From the NCBI GenBank assembly GCA_028281445.1, contig JANQJW010000055.1:56444-120443 (forward strand): a stretch of 64,000 nucleotides of DNA. The letters run 5' to 3'. The notes under the pieces are model-generated. The model did not search any database. It was not told the DNA's origin and was given only the letters and a program-made list of their open reading frames with translations. Each line of letters opens with the position of its first letter. Position 1 is the stretch's first letter. The stretch is from Planctomycetota bacterium. Its GTDB lineage: Bacteria; Planctomycetota; PLA2; JAEUHO01. A program made the translations under genes and the position numbers. Of the stretch, positions 34,295 through 42,036 are shown piece after piece.

Positions 34295-35167
34295 CCCTTG
34301 CTCGATCATCTGCTGCAGCGCACGCCAGCCCTGGAGCTGGGCCGGGGTGATCGTCGCTTCGCCGCGCGTCGCCATGCGGTGCTCGACGGCACGCAGCCAG
34401 CGGCGCTTCGCACGCGGTAGCTGCACCCTCTCGTTCACGACGAGCCCGGTCACCATCTGGCGGCGGTGGCGGTAGCACACCTTGAGCTTCGTGTTGCGGT
34501 GCGCGTAGTAGCCGTGCGCCTTGAGGATGATGGCGGCGTACTGGATCGTGCCGCGCACGCGCCGTGCGGTCTTGCGCGGCACGCGGTGCTCTTCGAACGA
34601 GATCGTGATGTCGTCTGCGTAGCGCGTGTAGCGCCCGAAGCGGCGCTCGACCATCTGCTGGAGGCTCCGATCGAGTCCATAGTTGACGAGGTTGGACAAC
34701 CGCGGACTCGTCGGCGCGCCCTGCGGCAGTCCGCCCTCCGCCGTCGTCAGCGTCGTGAGAAGCTTCGCAGCGTGCTTGTTCCAGCCGATCCGACGGAAGT
34801 AGCGCTCGATCCGCTCCTCCTTCGTGGCCGGGAAGAAGTCCTTCACGTCCATCTTGATGACGACGTGGCGGCCCACATGCGGGCGCGCGTTGTCGACGAT
34901 GGACTTGCCGGCTTCGAATCCGGTCGCCGCAGGATGTGCTCGCAGGCGCCCGAGAAGCCGCCGGAGGATCGTGCGCTGCACGGCCTTCGTGCCGTCACTC
35001 GGAACGAGCAGACGCCGCATCCCGCCACTGCGCTTGGGGATGTGTGCCTCCTGGTAGCGCACCTTCAGGTGGCCGAGTTCGTCCGCATCCATGCCGAGGC
35101 GCTTCGCGAGCACCTTGACGCTCTTGCCCCACCCGACATGTGCCTTGAAGCGGCGCCACCAGCGCAT
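34292..35167 (-). CDS. Retron-type reverse transcriptase
   Basis: 291 residues. Retron-class motifs are in order: RRLLVPSDGTKAVQRTI, the retron-specific NAxxH as NARPH (93-97), IKMDVKDFFPA, LPQGAPTSPRLSNL (147-160), the catalytic YADD (183-186) and the retron-specific VTG as VTGLVVN (239-245). No maturase, endonuclease or integrase domain is attached, which argues against a group II intron. In retrons such an enzyme makes a branched RNA-DNA used in phage defence. The stop codon lies in the palindromic element, so a few C-terminal residues may have been lost. No obvious toxic effector gene is adjacent. Confidence 0.85.
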   Translation of the reverse strand: MRWWRRFKAHVGWGKSVKVLAKRLGMDADELGHLKVRYQEAHIPKRSGGMRRLLVPSDGTKAVQRTILRRLLGRLRAHPAATGFEAGKSIVDNARPHVGRHVVIKMDVKDFFPATKEERIERYFRRIGWNKHAAKLLTTLTTAEGGLPQGAPTSPRLSNLVNYGLDRSLQQMVERRFGRYTRYADDITISFEEHRVPRKTARRVRGTIQYAAIILKAHGYYAHRNTKLKVCYRHRRQMVTGLVVNERVQLPRAKRRWLRAVEHRMATRGEATITPAQLQGWRALQQMIEQG

Positions 35168-35218
35168 GCGTCCCCCGTGGAAAGGAGCGCGGGCCGAAGC
35201 CCGCGCTCAAGCCTCCTG

Positions 35219-35377
35219 CTAGGCGGCTGCGTAGCTTGTTCGGCCAAGCTCGCGCCCGCGCTCGTGTGAGTCTCTGGGCAGCCATTGCGGCCCGGCCGAC
35301 GAAACATCGACCTGCGTGAGACACACCGCCAGGTACGGCGGCGCCATGATGCGCTCACCCACCCCCACCGCGCCTAG
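35219..35377 (-). ncRNA. Candidate retron msr-msd RNA
   Basis: The 200 bases just upstream of the RT start are non-coding and rich in stems. CTAGGCG (35377-35371) and CGCCTAG (35225-35219) could form the a1/a2 inverted repeat closing a 159-base RNA. Inside are a CCGCC/GGCGG hairpin (about 35345-35328), a long stem GTGTGTCTC/GAGActCACAC (35326-35318 with 35274-35264) that could be the msd stem, and AGCTTG-GCCGAA-CAAGCT (35250-35233). A GAGCGCGGGC-UUCG-GCCCGCGCTC hairpin (35208-35185) lies between it and the RT. Position and size fit known retrons; the exact ends and branch G are inference. The a1 end touches the upstream gene's stop codon. Confidence 0.5.
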
Positions 35378-36294
35378 AGCGCCTCGTACTCCACGAGCCG
35401 CGCCGCAGACGGCCAGAGGTAGGCGTCCTGCGTGTACGAGACGAGCTGGGACTCTGCGGCGCGATCCCGCAGGGTCTCGACGGCCGTCCGCAGCGTCATC
35501 TGCCCCTTGGCGTACTCACCGACGACCCCTGTCATGCGGAAGCGCGTGTGCGGCGTGGTCACCGGGGTGAGCTCGAACTGCGCCCACTCGAGCGCGCGCT
35601 GATGGTCTTCGCGCGACGGCGGTGTCGTCGTCTCGCGGAAGAAGATCTCGGCGTACGCGTCGACCTGCTGCGCTTCCGCCAGCTCGCCCAGCGCTTCGCC
35701 GCTCGACGCCGAGTGCGCATGAAAGAAGATCCACCAACGGCGGTGGAACTCCGTCAGGAGGAGGCGCCCCTCGCGCGCGTGCTGCAGCGACTCGTACGCC
35801 TCGCAACGCGCCAGGAAGTTCTCGCGCCCCGCCGCTGACTCCAGGTCCTCTTCGCACACCATCGGGAGGTTGGGAATGGCGGCGCGCACGGCCGCCGCGA
35901 AGACCCCATCCCGGTTCTCGATCCGATCGCCCTCGGGCGTGAACAAGCCGGCGTCGCCCGGTCCGCACGACGGCGACGTAGCTTTGAAGACGTAGCCGCT
36001 CAGGCCTTCGCCGGCCAGCGCCTTGGCACGCGAAGCGCTGAACTCGGTCATCACGTCCATGAAGTCCGTGCCGCTGTCCTTGTACTCGATCAGCTTGATC
36101 TGCTCGGGGTGCTGCTCCAGACGGATCGGCGGCCGCGGGATCGGCATGCCCTGCTCCACCTCCGGACAAATCGGCACCCACGTGACGTGCGGCGCGAAAC
36201 GCTCCGTGACCGCGGCGCTCTCCTTGGCCGAGCCGTCGTAGCGCACGGGCTGGCCGAAGAGGCACGCGGATACGCCGAGGCGCAACTCGGTCAT
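35374..36294 (-). CDS. DUF523 and DUF1722 fusion protein
   Basis: 306 residues. The N-terminal DUF523 part has LGVSACLFGQPVRYDG, WVPICPEVEQGMPIPRPPIR and FKATSPSCGPG, whose Cys residues may bind a metal cluster. The C-terminal DUF1722 (YbgA-like) part includes LLTEFHRRWWIFFHAHSASS and GYVVGEYAKG-like MTGVVGEYAKGQMTLRTAVE. This fusion is often found beside photolyase genes, none of which is here. The start overlaps the stop of the hybrid kinase (ATGA). The stop codon lies in the proposed a1 arm of the retron RNA. Confidence 0.85.
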   Translation of the reverse strand: MTELRLGVSACLFGQPVRYDGSAKESAAVTERFAPHVTWVPICPEVEQGMPIPRPPIRLEQHPEQIKLIEYKDSGTDFMDVMTEFSASRAKALAGEGLSGYVFKATSPSCGPGDAGLFTPEGDRIENRDGVFAAAVRAAIPNLPMVCEEDLESAAGRENFLARCEAYESLQHAREGRLLLTEFHRRWWIFFHAHSASSGEALGELAEAQQVDAYAEIFFRETTTPPSREDHQRALEWAQFELTPVTTPHTRFRMTGVVGEYAKGQMTLRTAVETLRDRAAESQLVSYTQDAYLWPSAARLVEYEAL

Positions 36295-39053
36295 GCGCGC
36301 ACCGACGCAGCGGCGAGCACCTCGCCGATCATCTTCAGCAGATCTGCTGCGGTGTACGGCTTCTGGATGAAGCCGGCAGGCTCGTCGCCTTCGAAGCGGT
36401 TGACGGCTTCCTTCTCCGAATAGCCGCTCGAGATGAGCACCGGCAAGTCGGGCCGGATCTCGCGCATATGGCGGAATGCATCGACACCGTTCATCACCGG
36501 CATTGTCATGTCGAGCAACACGGCGTCAACGCCGTCATTGGCGCGCAACGCTTCCACGCCCTGCGCGCCGTCGGGTGCAGTGACTACGCGGTACCCACCC
36601 GACTCGAGAATGTCCGTCGTCAATCGGCGCAGATCCTGTTCATCGTCGACGACCAGAATGAGCCCGTCACCGGCGATCGAAGGCGCTTCAGCCGGCACGT
36701 CGTCGACATGGACCGGCTTGGCGCTCGGCGGGAGGTACACGTTGACGCGCGTGCCTTCACCCTTGCGGCTCTTCACCCAGAGCGCGCCGCGGTGACCGCG
36801 AACGATGCCCACGACCGCTGCGAGACCAAGCCCGCGCCCGTGTGGCTTGGTCGTGAAGAACGGATCGAAGATGCGCGCCTTGGTGGCGGCGTCCATGCCG
36901 CAGCCGGTGTCGGTGATCGAGAGCATCACGTAGCTGCCGGCCGGCAAATCGGACCCCACGTAGCAACGCGCGAACTCCGCCTCCGTCACGACCATCTCGC
37001 GCACGGCGACGGAGACCGTGCCGCCGTCGGGCTCCATCGCCTGCGCGGCGTTGAGCACGAGGTTCATGACGACCTGTCGGAGCTGCGTGACGTCGCCTTC
37101 GACGGCAGGCAGCGTGCCCGGCAGCTCGGAGCGCACGATGACGCCTCGGCTCGTCACGTCGGTCTTCAGGAAGCTGGCCGTCTCCTTGATCATCTCGCGC
37201 AGGTCGAGCGGCTGGATGACGAACTGGCCCTTGCCCGAGTAGGCGAGCATCTGCATGGCGAGGTCCGCCGCGCGCCGGCTGGCCTTCTCGATGTCGGCCA
37301 GGTAGCGGTGTGCTGGCGAACCAGGGATCGAGTTGCGCGCCGCGAGACTCGCATAGCCCATGATGCTCGTAAGCAGGTTGTTGAAGTCGTGCGCAATGCC
37401 GCCCGCCAGCACGCCGAGGCTCTCGAGCTTCTGCGTCTTCTGCATGCGCCGGTCGAGCTCGCGCCGGTCCGCCTCGGCCTTGCGCATCTCGGTGACGTCG
37501 CGAACAATCGTCACAACCTCGGTCGGCGCCGACTTCACGATGCGCGACTCGAACTGGCGCACACCAGCGTCGACCGGCAGCTCGAACTCGAGCATCTGGG
37601 CGTCGCCGGTGGCGAATGCGTCCTCGACCTTGCGCATGAACCCAGCCGCGACGTCCGGTGGGAGCATCTCCTGCACCGTGGAGCGGAGGAGCTCTTCTGC
37701 CGGCGCCGCAAGCAGGCCCGGGTCCATCGCATGCACGCTCAGGTAGCGCCCCTCGCGGTCGATGCGGAACAGGAGATCCGGCAGCGCGTCGAGCATCGCG
37801 CGCATCTCGGCTTCCTTGGAGGCGAGCCGCTCCTGCGCACGCAGACGCTCGAGCTCGGCGCCCGCACGCTGAGCAAAGGTGGAGAGGATGCGCAGCGCGT
37901 CCGGGCCCGTGTGCATCGGTCCGTCGTTGAGCACGCACAGGAGGCCGATGGACTCGCCGTCCGCGTTCGTCAGCGGCACGCCCAGGTAGGACTCCGCACC
38001 GATCTCGGCGAGGAAGCGCGTGCCGGGGAAGAGCGAGGGATCTTCGGCGCCCGCGTTCCCGTTGGTCGAGGCGTCGCCCTGCAGCACGGCCGAAGACGGC
38101 ATGTCGGAGAGCTCGAACTCGCGATTCGGATGGAACGCCTCGCCGCCCCAGACCGCCAGCGAACGCAGGCGGGCCGTCGGTCCGGGCGAGAGCTCGGCGA
38201 CGAGGGCGTGACGCGCGCCGAGCGCACGCGAGAGATGCCGGACCAGGGAGCGGAAGAAGTCCTTGCCCGTCGTGGCGGACGTGCCTTCGAGCACGTTGCG
38301 CAGCACCGTCTCGGCCCGCTTCCGCCGGCTGACATCGCGCAGGATGATCCGCACAGACGTAGGCGTCTTGCCGCGGTAGCGCGGCGTCAAGCTGCCCTCG
38401 ACGCTCATGATCGTACCGTCGCGGGTAAGGAGCTCCGTCTGCAGATGCTGGATGCCGTGCCCGCGCAGCACCCAGCGGAAGGCCTTGCGTACGCGGCCTT
38501 GCAGCTCCGGCTTCACGAGATCGAAGAACGAGATCTCGGAGATGTCGCGTTCGGCGTAGCCCAGGGCGTCGCACCAGGCGCGGTTGACGTAGAGCAGCTG
38601 CCCGTCGAGCGAGACGGTCTGGATGAGATCCGGTGCCTGGGCGAGCAGCTCCATGTAGGACGCGTGCTCTTCGCGCATGCGGGTCGTGTCCGCCACCCGC
38701 CGCTCGGCGAAGCCGAGGCGCAGCGCGAGCTCGTCCGCGCCGATCTCGCCCACGACGATGTCGTCCGCCCCCGCCTCGAGCCCTTCTGCAAGACCATGGT
38801 CCTCGGGCGGCGCGAACAGGATCACGTAGGGCGCGACGTCCTCGTCCATCTTGCGGATACGACGCGTGATCTCGACCCCATTGAGCTCGGGGAGATCCCA
38901 GGCCAGCAGCGCGATCTGGGGCGGCGCGTCGCGGCACGCGGACCACGCAGCCGTGCCGTCTGCGCGCGCGACGACGGCGTAGCCGCACTCCGCGATCCAG
39001 CCCGCAAGGCGATCGCGGCGCTCCGCGTCCGAGTCAGCCAATACCACGCGCAT
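36291..39053 (-). CDS. Hybrid histidine kinase, REC-PAS-GAF-PAS-HisKA-HATPase-REC
   Basis: 920 residues, soluble. N-terminal receiver: VVLADSDAERRDR and ALLAWDLPELNGVEI (Asp), but its usual Lys site reads IVVGEIGADEL, so Lys is missing. Then PAS (LIQTVSLDGQLLYVNRAWCD), GAF (LGVPLTNADGESIGLLCVLN), a second PAS (LLFRIDREGRYLSVHAMDPG), HisKA (LAGGIAHDFNNLLTSIMGYA), HATPase (MNLVLNAAQAMEPDGG; FTTKPHGRGLGLAAVVG) and a C-terminal receiver (ILVVDDEQDLRRL, LLDMTMPVMNG, IQKPYTAADL). ATG 39053 fits the receiver start; ATG 39095 adds 14 residues. It is co-directional with the DUF523 and retron genes. Confidence 0.88.
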   Translation of the reverse strand: MRVVLADSDAERRDRLAGWIAECGYAVVARADGTAAWSACRDAPPQIALLAWDLPELNGVEITRRIRKMDEDVAPYVILFAPPEDHGLAEGLEAGADDIVVGEIGADELALRLGFAERRVADTTRMREEHASYMELLAQAPDLIQTVSLDGQLLYVNRAWCDALGYAERDISEISFFDLVKPELQGRVRKAFRWVLRGHGIQHLQTELLTRDGTIMSVEGSLTPRYRGKTPTSVRIILRDVSRRKRAETVLRNVLEGTSATTGKDFFRSLVRHLSRALGARHALVAELSPGPTARLRSLAVWGGEAFHPNREFELSDMPSSAVLQGDASTNGNAGAEDPSLFPGTRFLAEIGAESYLGVPLTNADGESIGLLCVLNDGPMHTGPDALRILSTFAQRAGAELERLRAQERLASKEAEMRAMLDALPDLLFRIDREGRYLSVHAMDPGLLAAPAEELLRSTVQEMLPPDVAAGFMRKVEDAFATGDAQMLEFELPVDAGVRQFESRIVKSAPTEVVTIVRDVTEMRKAEADRRELDRRMQKTQKLESLGVLAGGIAHDFNNLLTSIMGYASLAARNSIPGSPAHRYLADIEKASRRAADLAMQMLAYSGKGQFVIQPLDLREMIKETASFLKTDVTSRGVIVRSELPGTLPAVEGDVTQLRQVVMNLVLNAAQAMEPDGGTVSVAVREMVVTEAEFARCYVGSDLPAGSYVMLSITDTGCGMDAATKARIFDPFFTTKPHGRGLGLAAVVGIVRGHRGALWVKSRKGEGTRVNVYLPPSAKPVHVDDVPAEAPSIAGDGLILVVDDEQDLRRLTTDILESGGYRVVTAPDGAQGVEALRANDGVDAVLLDMTMPVMNGVDAFRHMREIRPDLPVLISSGYSEKEAVNRFEGDEPAGFIQKPYTAADLLKMIGEVLAAASVRA

Positions 39054-39198
39054 CCGTAGAGTCCCTAGCCGCCGAGGAGGCCCATCCTCGCGCACCGTAT
39101 GGCGCCCAGTCTACGCGCGGACGCGATCCAGCCGGACCTACGCCTTCACATGTCGCCAACGATTCCCTGCCCCCGCCGAACCGGGTAGCATCCTCGCC

Positions 39199-39471
39199 GT
39201 GGCACGCGTTCGCTTCACTCCGCACCTACGCCGGTTCTTCGACCTGCCGGATGCGCACACGGTGGAGGCGCAGACCGTGGCCGACCTCGTCGCACGACTC
39301 GACGAGGAGTGGCCGGGCCTGGGCTTCTACATCACGGACGAAACAGGCCGCCTGCGCCAACATGTCGCGGTCTGGGTCGACGGGAAGCGTGTGAAGGACC
39401 GGGACGCATTGCAGGACGAAGTACGCGAGGGATCGGAGGTGCACATCCTCCAAGCGCTATCGGGAGGCTAA
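39199..39471 (+). CDS. MoaD/ThiS-like ubiquitin-fold protein
   Basis: 90 residues from a GTG. VRFTPHLRRFFDLPD, TVADLVARLDEEWPGLGFYI, HVAVWVDGKRVKD and EVREGSEVHILQALSGG give a beta-grasp fold ending in Gly-Gly, the feature needed for activation as a sulfur carrier. No moaE, moeB or thiF is nearby. It is 7 bases upstream of the BNR-repeat protein. MoaD-like genes paired with BNR proteins recur in other genomes as far as I recall, but the role is unknown. Confidence 0.75.
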   Translation: MARVRFTPHLRRFFDLPDAHTVEAQTVADLVARLDEEWPGLGFYITDETGRLRQHVAVWVDGKRVKDRDALQDEVREGSEVHILQALSGG

Positions 39472-39478
39472 CGAGGCC

Positions 39479-40549
39479 ATGGCAACGACAAACGACCGAC
39501 TCTTGATCGGTACGCGCAAGGGCTTGATCGAAGCCCACCGCAGCAACGGAAGCTGGACCCTGAAGGACCCGGCCCTCCCCGGCCAGCCGATTCCCTACGC
39601 GATGCGCGACGCACGCAACGGCTCGATCTGGGCGTCGATCGATCACGGCCACTGGGGCGTGAAGCTCTCGCGCAGCAAGGGTGACGACGGCACCTACGAG
39701 GAGATCGAAGCGCCCAAGTACCCGGAGAGCGCGGAGAAGGCGGCGAAGTACTACTGGATCCTCGCTCCCGGCGGCGTCGACACGCCGGATCAGTTCTGGG
39801 TCGGTACCGAACCCGGCGCGCTGTTCGGAACGAACGACGACGGCGCGACGTGGGACTTCAATCAGCCGCTCTGGGACCTGTGCGTCGAACACGAGTGGAT
39901 GGGCGGCGGACGCGACGGCGCAGGCATCCACTCGATCTGTGTGGATCCCCGTGACGGTAATCACGTGTATGTAGGCATCTCGTGTGCCGGCGTCCTCGAG
40001 ACCAAGGACGGGGGCACGACCTGGGCCTACATCAACAAGGGCCAGCGCATGGACTATGCGCCGGACGACCAGCAGGACGCGGAGTACGGCCACGACCCCC
40101 ACTGCGTCGTGATGTCGCCCGCGAATCCCGACGTGCTCTGGCAACAGAATCACTGCGGCGTGTACCGGTCGACGAACGGTCAGACCTGGGACGAGCTGTC
40201 GCAGAAGCCCTACGTCTACTTCGGCTTCCCCATTGCCACGCATCCGGACAAGCCGGACACCGCGTGGATCGTTCCGATGGACTCCGCCGAGGAACGCACG
40301 ACGGTCGACGGCCGCCTGCTGGTAATGCGCACCGACGACGGCGGCGCGACCTGGAACGAACAGAGTGACGGGCTTCCCGAGCGCGCCTGGGACTTCCCAT
40401 ACCGCCACGCCCTCGACGTAGCGCCCGATGGCGAGACGCTCGCCTTCGGCACGACATCCGGCAACCTGTACGTCACGCACGACGGCGGTGCGAGCTGGGA
40501 GGCCCTCTCGAACAGCCTGCCGCTCATCTACTCGGTCCGGTTCGCGTGA
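39479..40549 (+). CDS. BNR/sortilin-like beta-propeller protein
   Basis: 356 residues with repeated Asp-box motifs: GTNDDGATWDFNQ, ETKDGGTTWAYIN, YRSTNGQTWDEL, MRTDDGGATWNEQ and VTHDGGASWEALS. These fit a seven-bladed propeller of the WD40/YVTN/BNR class. There is no signal peptide, so it is likely cytoplasmic. Its stop overlaps the next start (GTGA). It is presumably in one operon with the MoaD-like gene. No sialidase catalytic residues are apparent. Confidence 0.8.
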   Translation: MATTNDRLLIGTRKGLIEAHRSNGSWTLKDPALPGQPIPYAMRDARNGSIWASIDHGHWGVKLSRSKGDDGTYEEIEAPKYPESAEKAAKYYWILAPGGVDTPDQFWVGTEPGALFGTNDDGATWDFNQPLWDLCVEHEWMGGGRDGAGIHSICVDPRDGNHVYVGISCAGVLETKDGGTTWAYINKGQRMDYAPDDQQDAEYGHDPHCVVMSPANPDVLWQQNHCGVYRSTNGQTWDELSQKPYVYFGFPIATHPDKPDTAWIVPMDSAEERTTVDGRLLVMRTDDGGATWNEQSDGLPERAWDFPYRHALDVAPDGETLAFGTTSGNLYVTHDGGASWEALSNSLPLIYSVRFA

Positions 40550-41334
40550 TCGTCGACGCGCCGCGGCGCATCGTCTGCCTGACGGAGGAGCCGACCGAGA
40601 TCCTCTATGCGCTCGGTGAGGGGGAGCGCGTCGTGGGCGTCAGCGCGTGGACCGTGCGACCGCCGGAGGCGCGCGAGAACGCGCCGATCGTGAGCGGCTT
40701 CACGGGCGGGAACGTCGAGAAGATCGCTGCGCTGGAGCCGGACCTCGTCATCGGCTTCTCCGACATCCAGGCGGAACTCGCCTCGAAGTTGATCGCGCGC
40801 AACTTGCAGGTGCTGATCTTCAACCAGCGCTCGATCGCGGAGATCTTCGATGTCGTTCAGATGATCGGGCGCCTCGTCGGGCGTGAGAGGGAGGCCCAGG
40901 CGCTCGTCGCCTCCTACAAGGAGCGCATCCTGGACGTCTGCGCGCGCGCCGCAGGGCGCGCGGACCGGCTGCCGCGGGTCTACTTCGAGGAGTGGCCGGA
41001 TCCGATGATCTCCGGCATCCGCTGGGTCAGTGAGCTGATCAACCACGCGGGCGGCGAAGACATCTTTGCGGATCGCGCAGAGGGCAAGCTCGCCAAGGAG
41101 CGCTTCGTGACACCGGACGAGGTCGCGGAGCGCGCGCCCGAGGTCATCGTTGCGAGCTGGTGCGGCAAGCCCGTTGACAAGGACGCGATCCGCAACCGCG
41201 AAGGCTGGGCGGACGTGCCGGCGATTCGCGAGGACAAGATCTACGAGATCGAGTCGACGCTCATCCTCCAGCCGGGCCCGGCGTGCTTGACGGACGGCCT
41301 CGACGCGCTCGAGCGGATCATCGCGACGGCCTGA
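40546..41334 (+). CDS. BtuF-like cobalamin/metal-chelate binding protein without signal peptide
   Basis: 262 residues of the helical-backbone receptor fold: RRIVCLTEEPTEILYALGEG, RVVGVSAWTVRPP, IAALEPDLVIGFSDIQAELA, VQMIGRLVGREREAQALVAS, VSELINHAGGEDIFAD and FVTPDEVAERAPEVIVASWC. This resembles BtuF and periplasmic iron-chelate receptors. There is no signal peptide or lipobox, and it follows the BNR gene with a GTGA overlap, so it may act in the cytoplasm or be exported by another route. No permease or ATPase genes follow. Confidence 0.75.
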   Translation: MIVDAPRRIVCLTEEPTEILYALGEGERVVGVSAWTVRPPEARENAPIVSGFTGGNVEKIAALEPDLVIGFSDIQAELASKLIARNLQVLIFNQRSIAEIFDVVQMIGRLVGREREAQALVASYKERILDVCARAAGRADRLPRVYFEEWPDPMISGIRWVSELINHAGGEDIFADRAEGKLAKERFVTPDEVAERAPEVIVASWCGKPVDKDAIRNREGWADVPAIREDKIYEIESTLILQPGPACLTDGLDALERIIATA

Positions 41335-41348
41335 ACTGGAGCGCGCCG

Positions 41349-41867
41349 ATGCCGACCAACATCGAGATCAAGGCCCGCGTGGACGACCTCGATGCGCTGC
41401 GTGCACGCGTCCTGAACCTTGCTACCTCGGCTCCCGGGATCCTCGAGCAGGAGGACGTGCTCTTCGACGCGCGCCAGGGGCGCCTCAAGCTGCGCATCTT
41501 CGACTCGACACGCGGCGAGCTCATCGCCTACGAACGACCGGATGAAGCCGGCCCGAAGGCTTCCTCCTACCGAATCGCGCCGACCGACGACCCGGCGGCG
41601 CTGCGCGCGGGTCTGGCCGCGTCGCTGGGCGAGATCGGCGTCGTGGTGAAGCGGCGCGAGTTGCACATGGTGGGACAGACGCGCGTGCACCTCGACGAGG
41701 TAGAGGACCTGGGCTCCTTCATGGAGCTGGAGGTCGTCCTCGGGGAGGACGACACGCCGGAGCAAGGCACGGCGATCGCCCACACCTTGATGGCGCAACT
41801 GGGCGTGTCCCCCTCGCAGCTGATCGAAGGGGCCTACTTCGATCTGCTCCAGGCCCGGCACGGTTGA
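41349..41867 (+). CDS. CYTH-domain protein (class IV adenylate cyclase-like)
   Basis: 172 residues. NIEIKARVDDLDALRARV is the EIExK-type start of CYTH domains. GRLKLRIF, ELIAYERPDE, VVVKRRELHMVGQTRVHLDE and SFMELEVVLGED supply the charged strands lining the tunnel. These enzymes act on nucleoside triphosphates or inorganic triphosphate with two metal ions. Whether this one makes cAMP, thiamine diphosphate or simply hydrolyses triphosphate cannot be told. It starts 14 bases after the BtuF-like gene. Confidence 0.82.
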   Translation: MPTNIEIKARVDDLDALRARVLNLATSAPGILEQEDVLFDARQGRLKLRIFDSTRGELIAYERPDEAGPKASSYRIAPTDDPAALRAGLAASLGEIGVVVKRRELHMVGQTRVHLDEVEDLGSFMELEVVLGEDDTPEQGTAIAHTLMAQLGVSPSQLIEGAYFDLLQARHG

Positions 41868-41878
41868 CCTGCAGCGTG

Positions 41879-42004
41879 TAGGGGCGCGCCCCAAGGCAGC
41901 ATCCGCGTGGTCGCCCCACCAGCGATTCGGCGCCTGAAAGCCACCAAGTCGAACAACCGGTGGGGCGACTACGCGCGCGGCGGGCCGCGCTTGGGGCGCC
42001 CCTA
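41879..42004. repeat. 126-bp palindromic element, copy E
   Basis: TAGGGGCGCGCCCCAAG at the left and CGCTTGGGGCGCCCCTA at the right are inverted. The next inner segments (gtggtcgccccacc near 41908; ggtggggcgactacg near 41959) also pair. It begins TAG and ends CTA like the 178-bp copies but lacks one inner hairpin pair. It lies between two plus-strand genes and 12 bases after the CYTH stop, so it does not supply a stop codon. Confidence 0.75.
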
Positions 42005-42036
42005 CACGGGCCACCCCCGTCCGGTACGCTCTCTCC

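Noticed and set aside
34292..35167. Group II intron maturase
   Set aside because: There is no maturase or endonuclease domain and no intron domain V/VI downstream; NAxxH and VTG motifs point to a retron.
35185..35208. Terminator between the proposed retron RNA and the RT gene
   Set aside because: The UUCG hairpin is perfect but is followed by ctcctttcc rather than a T-run, and the RT must be read past it.
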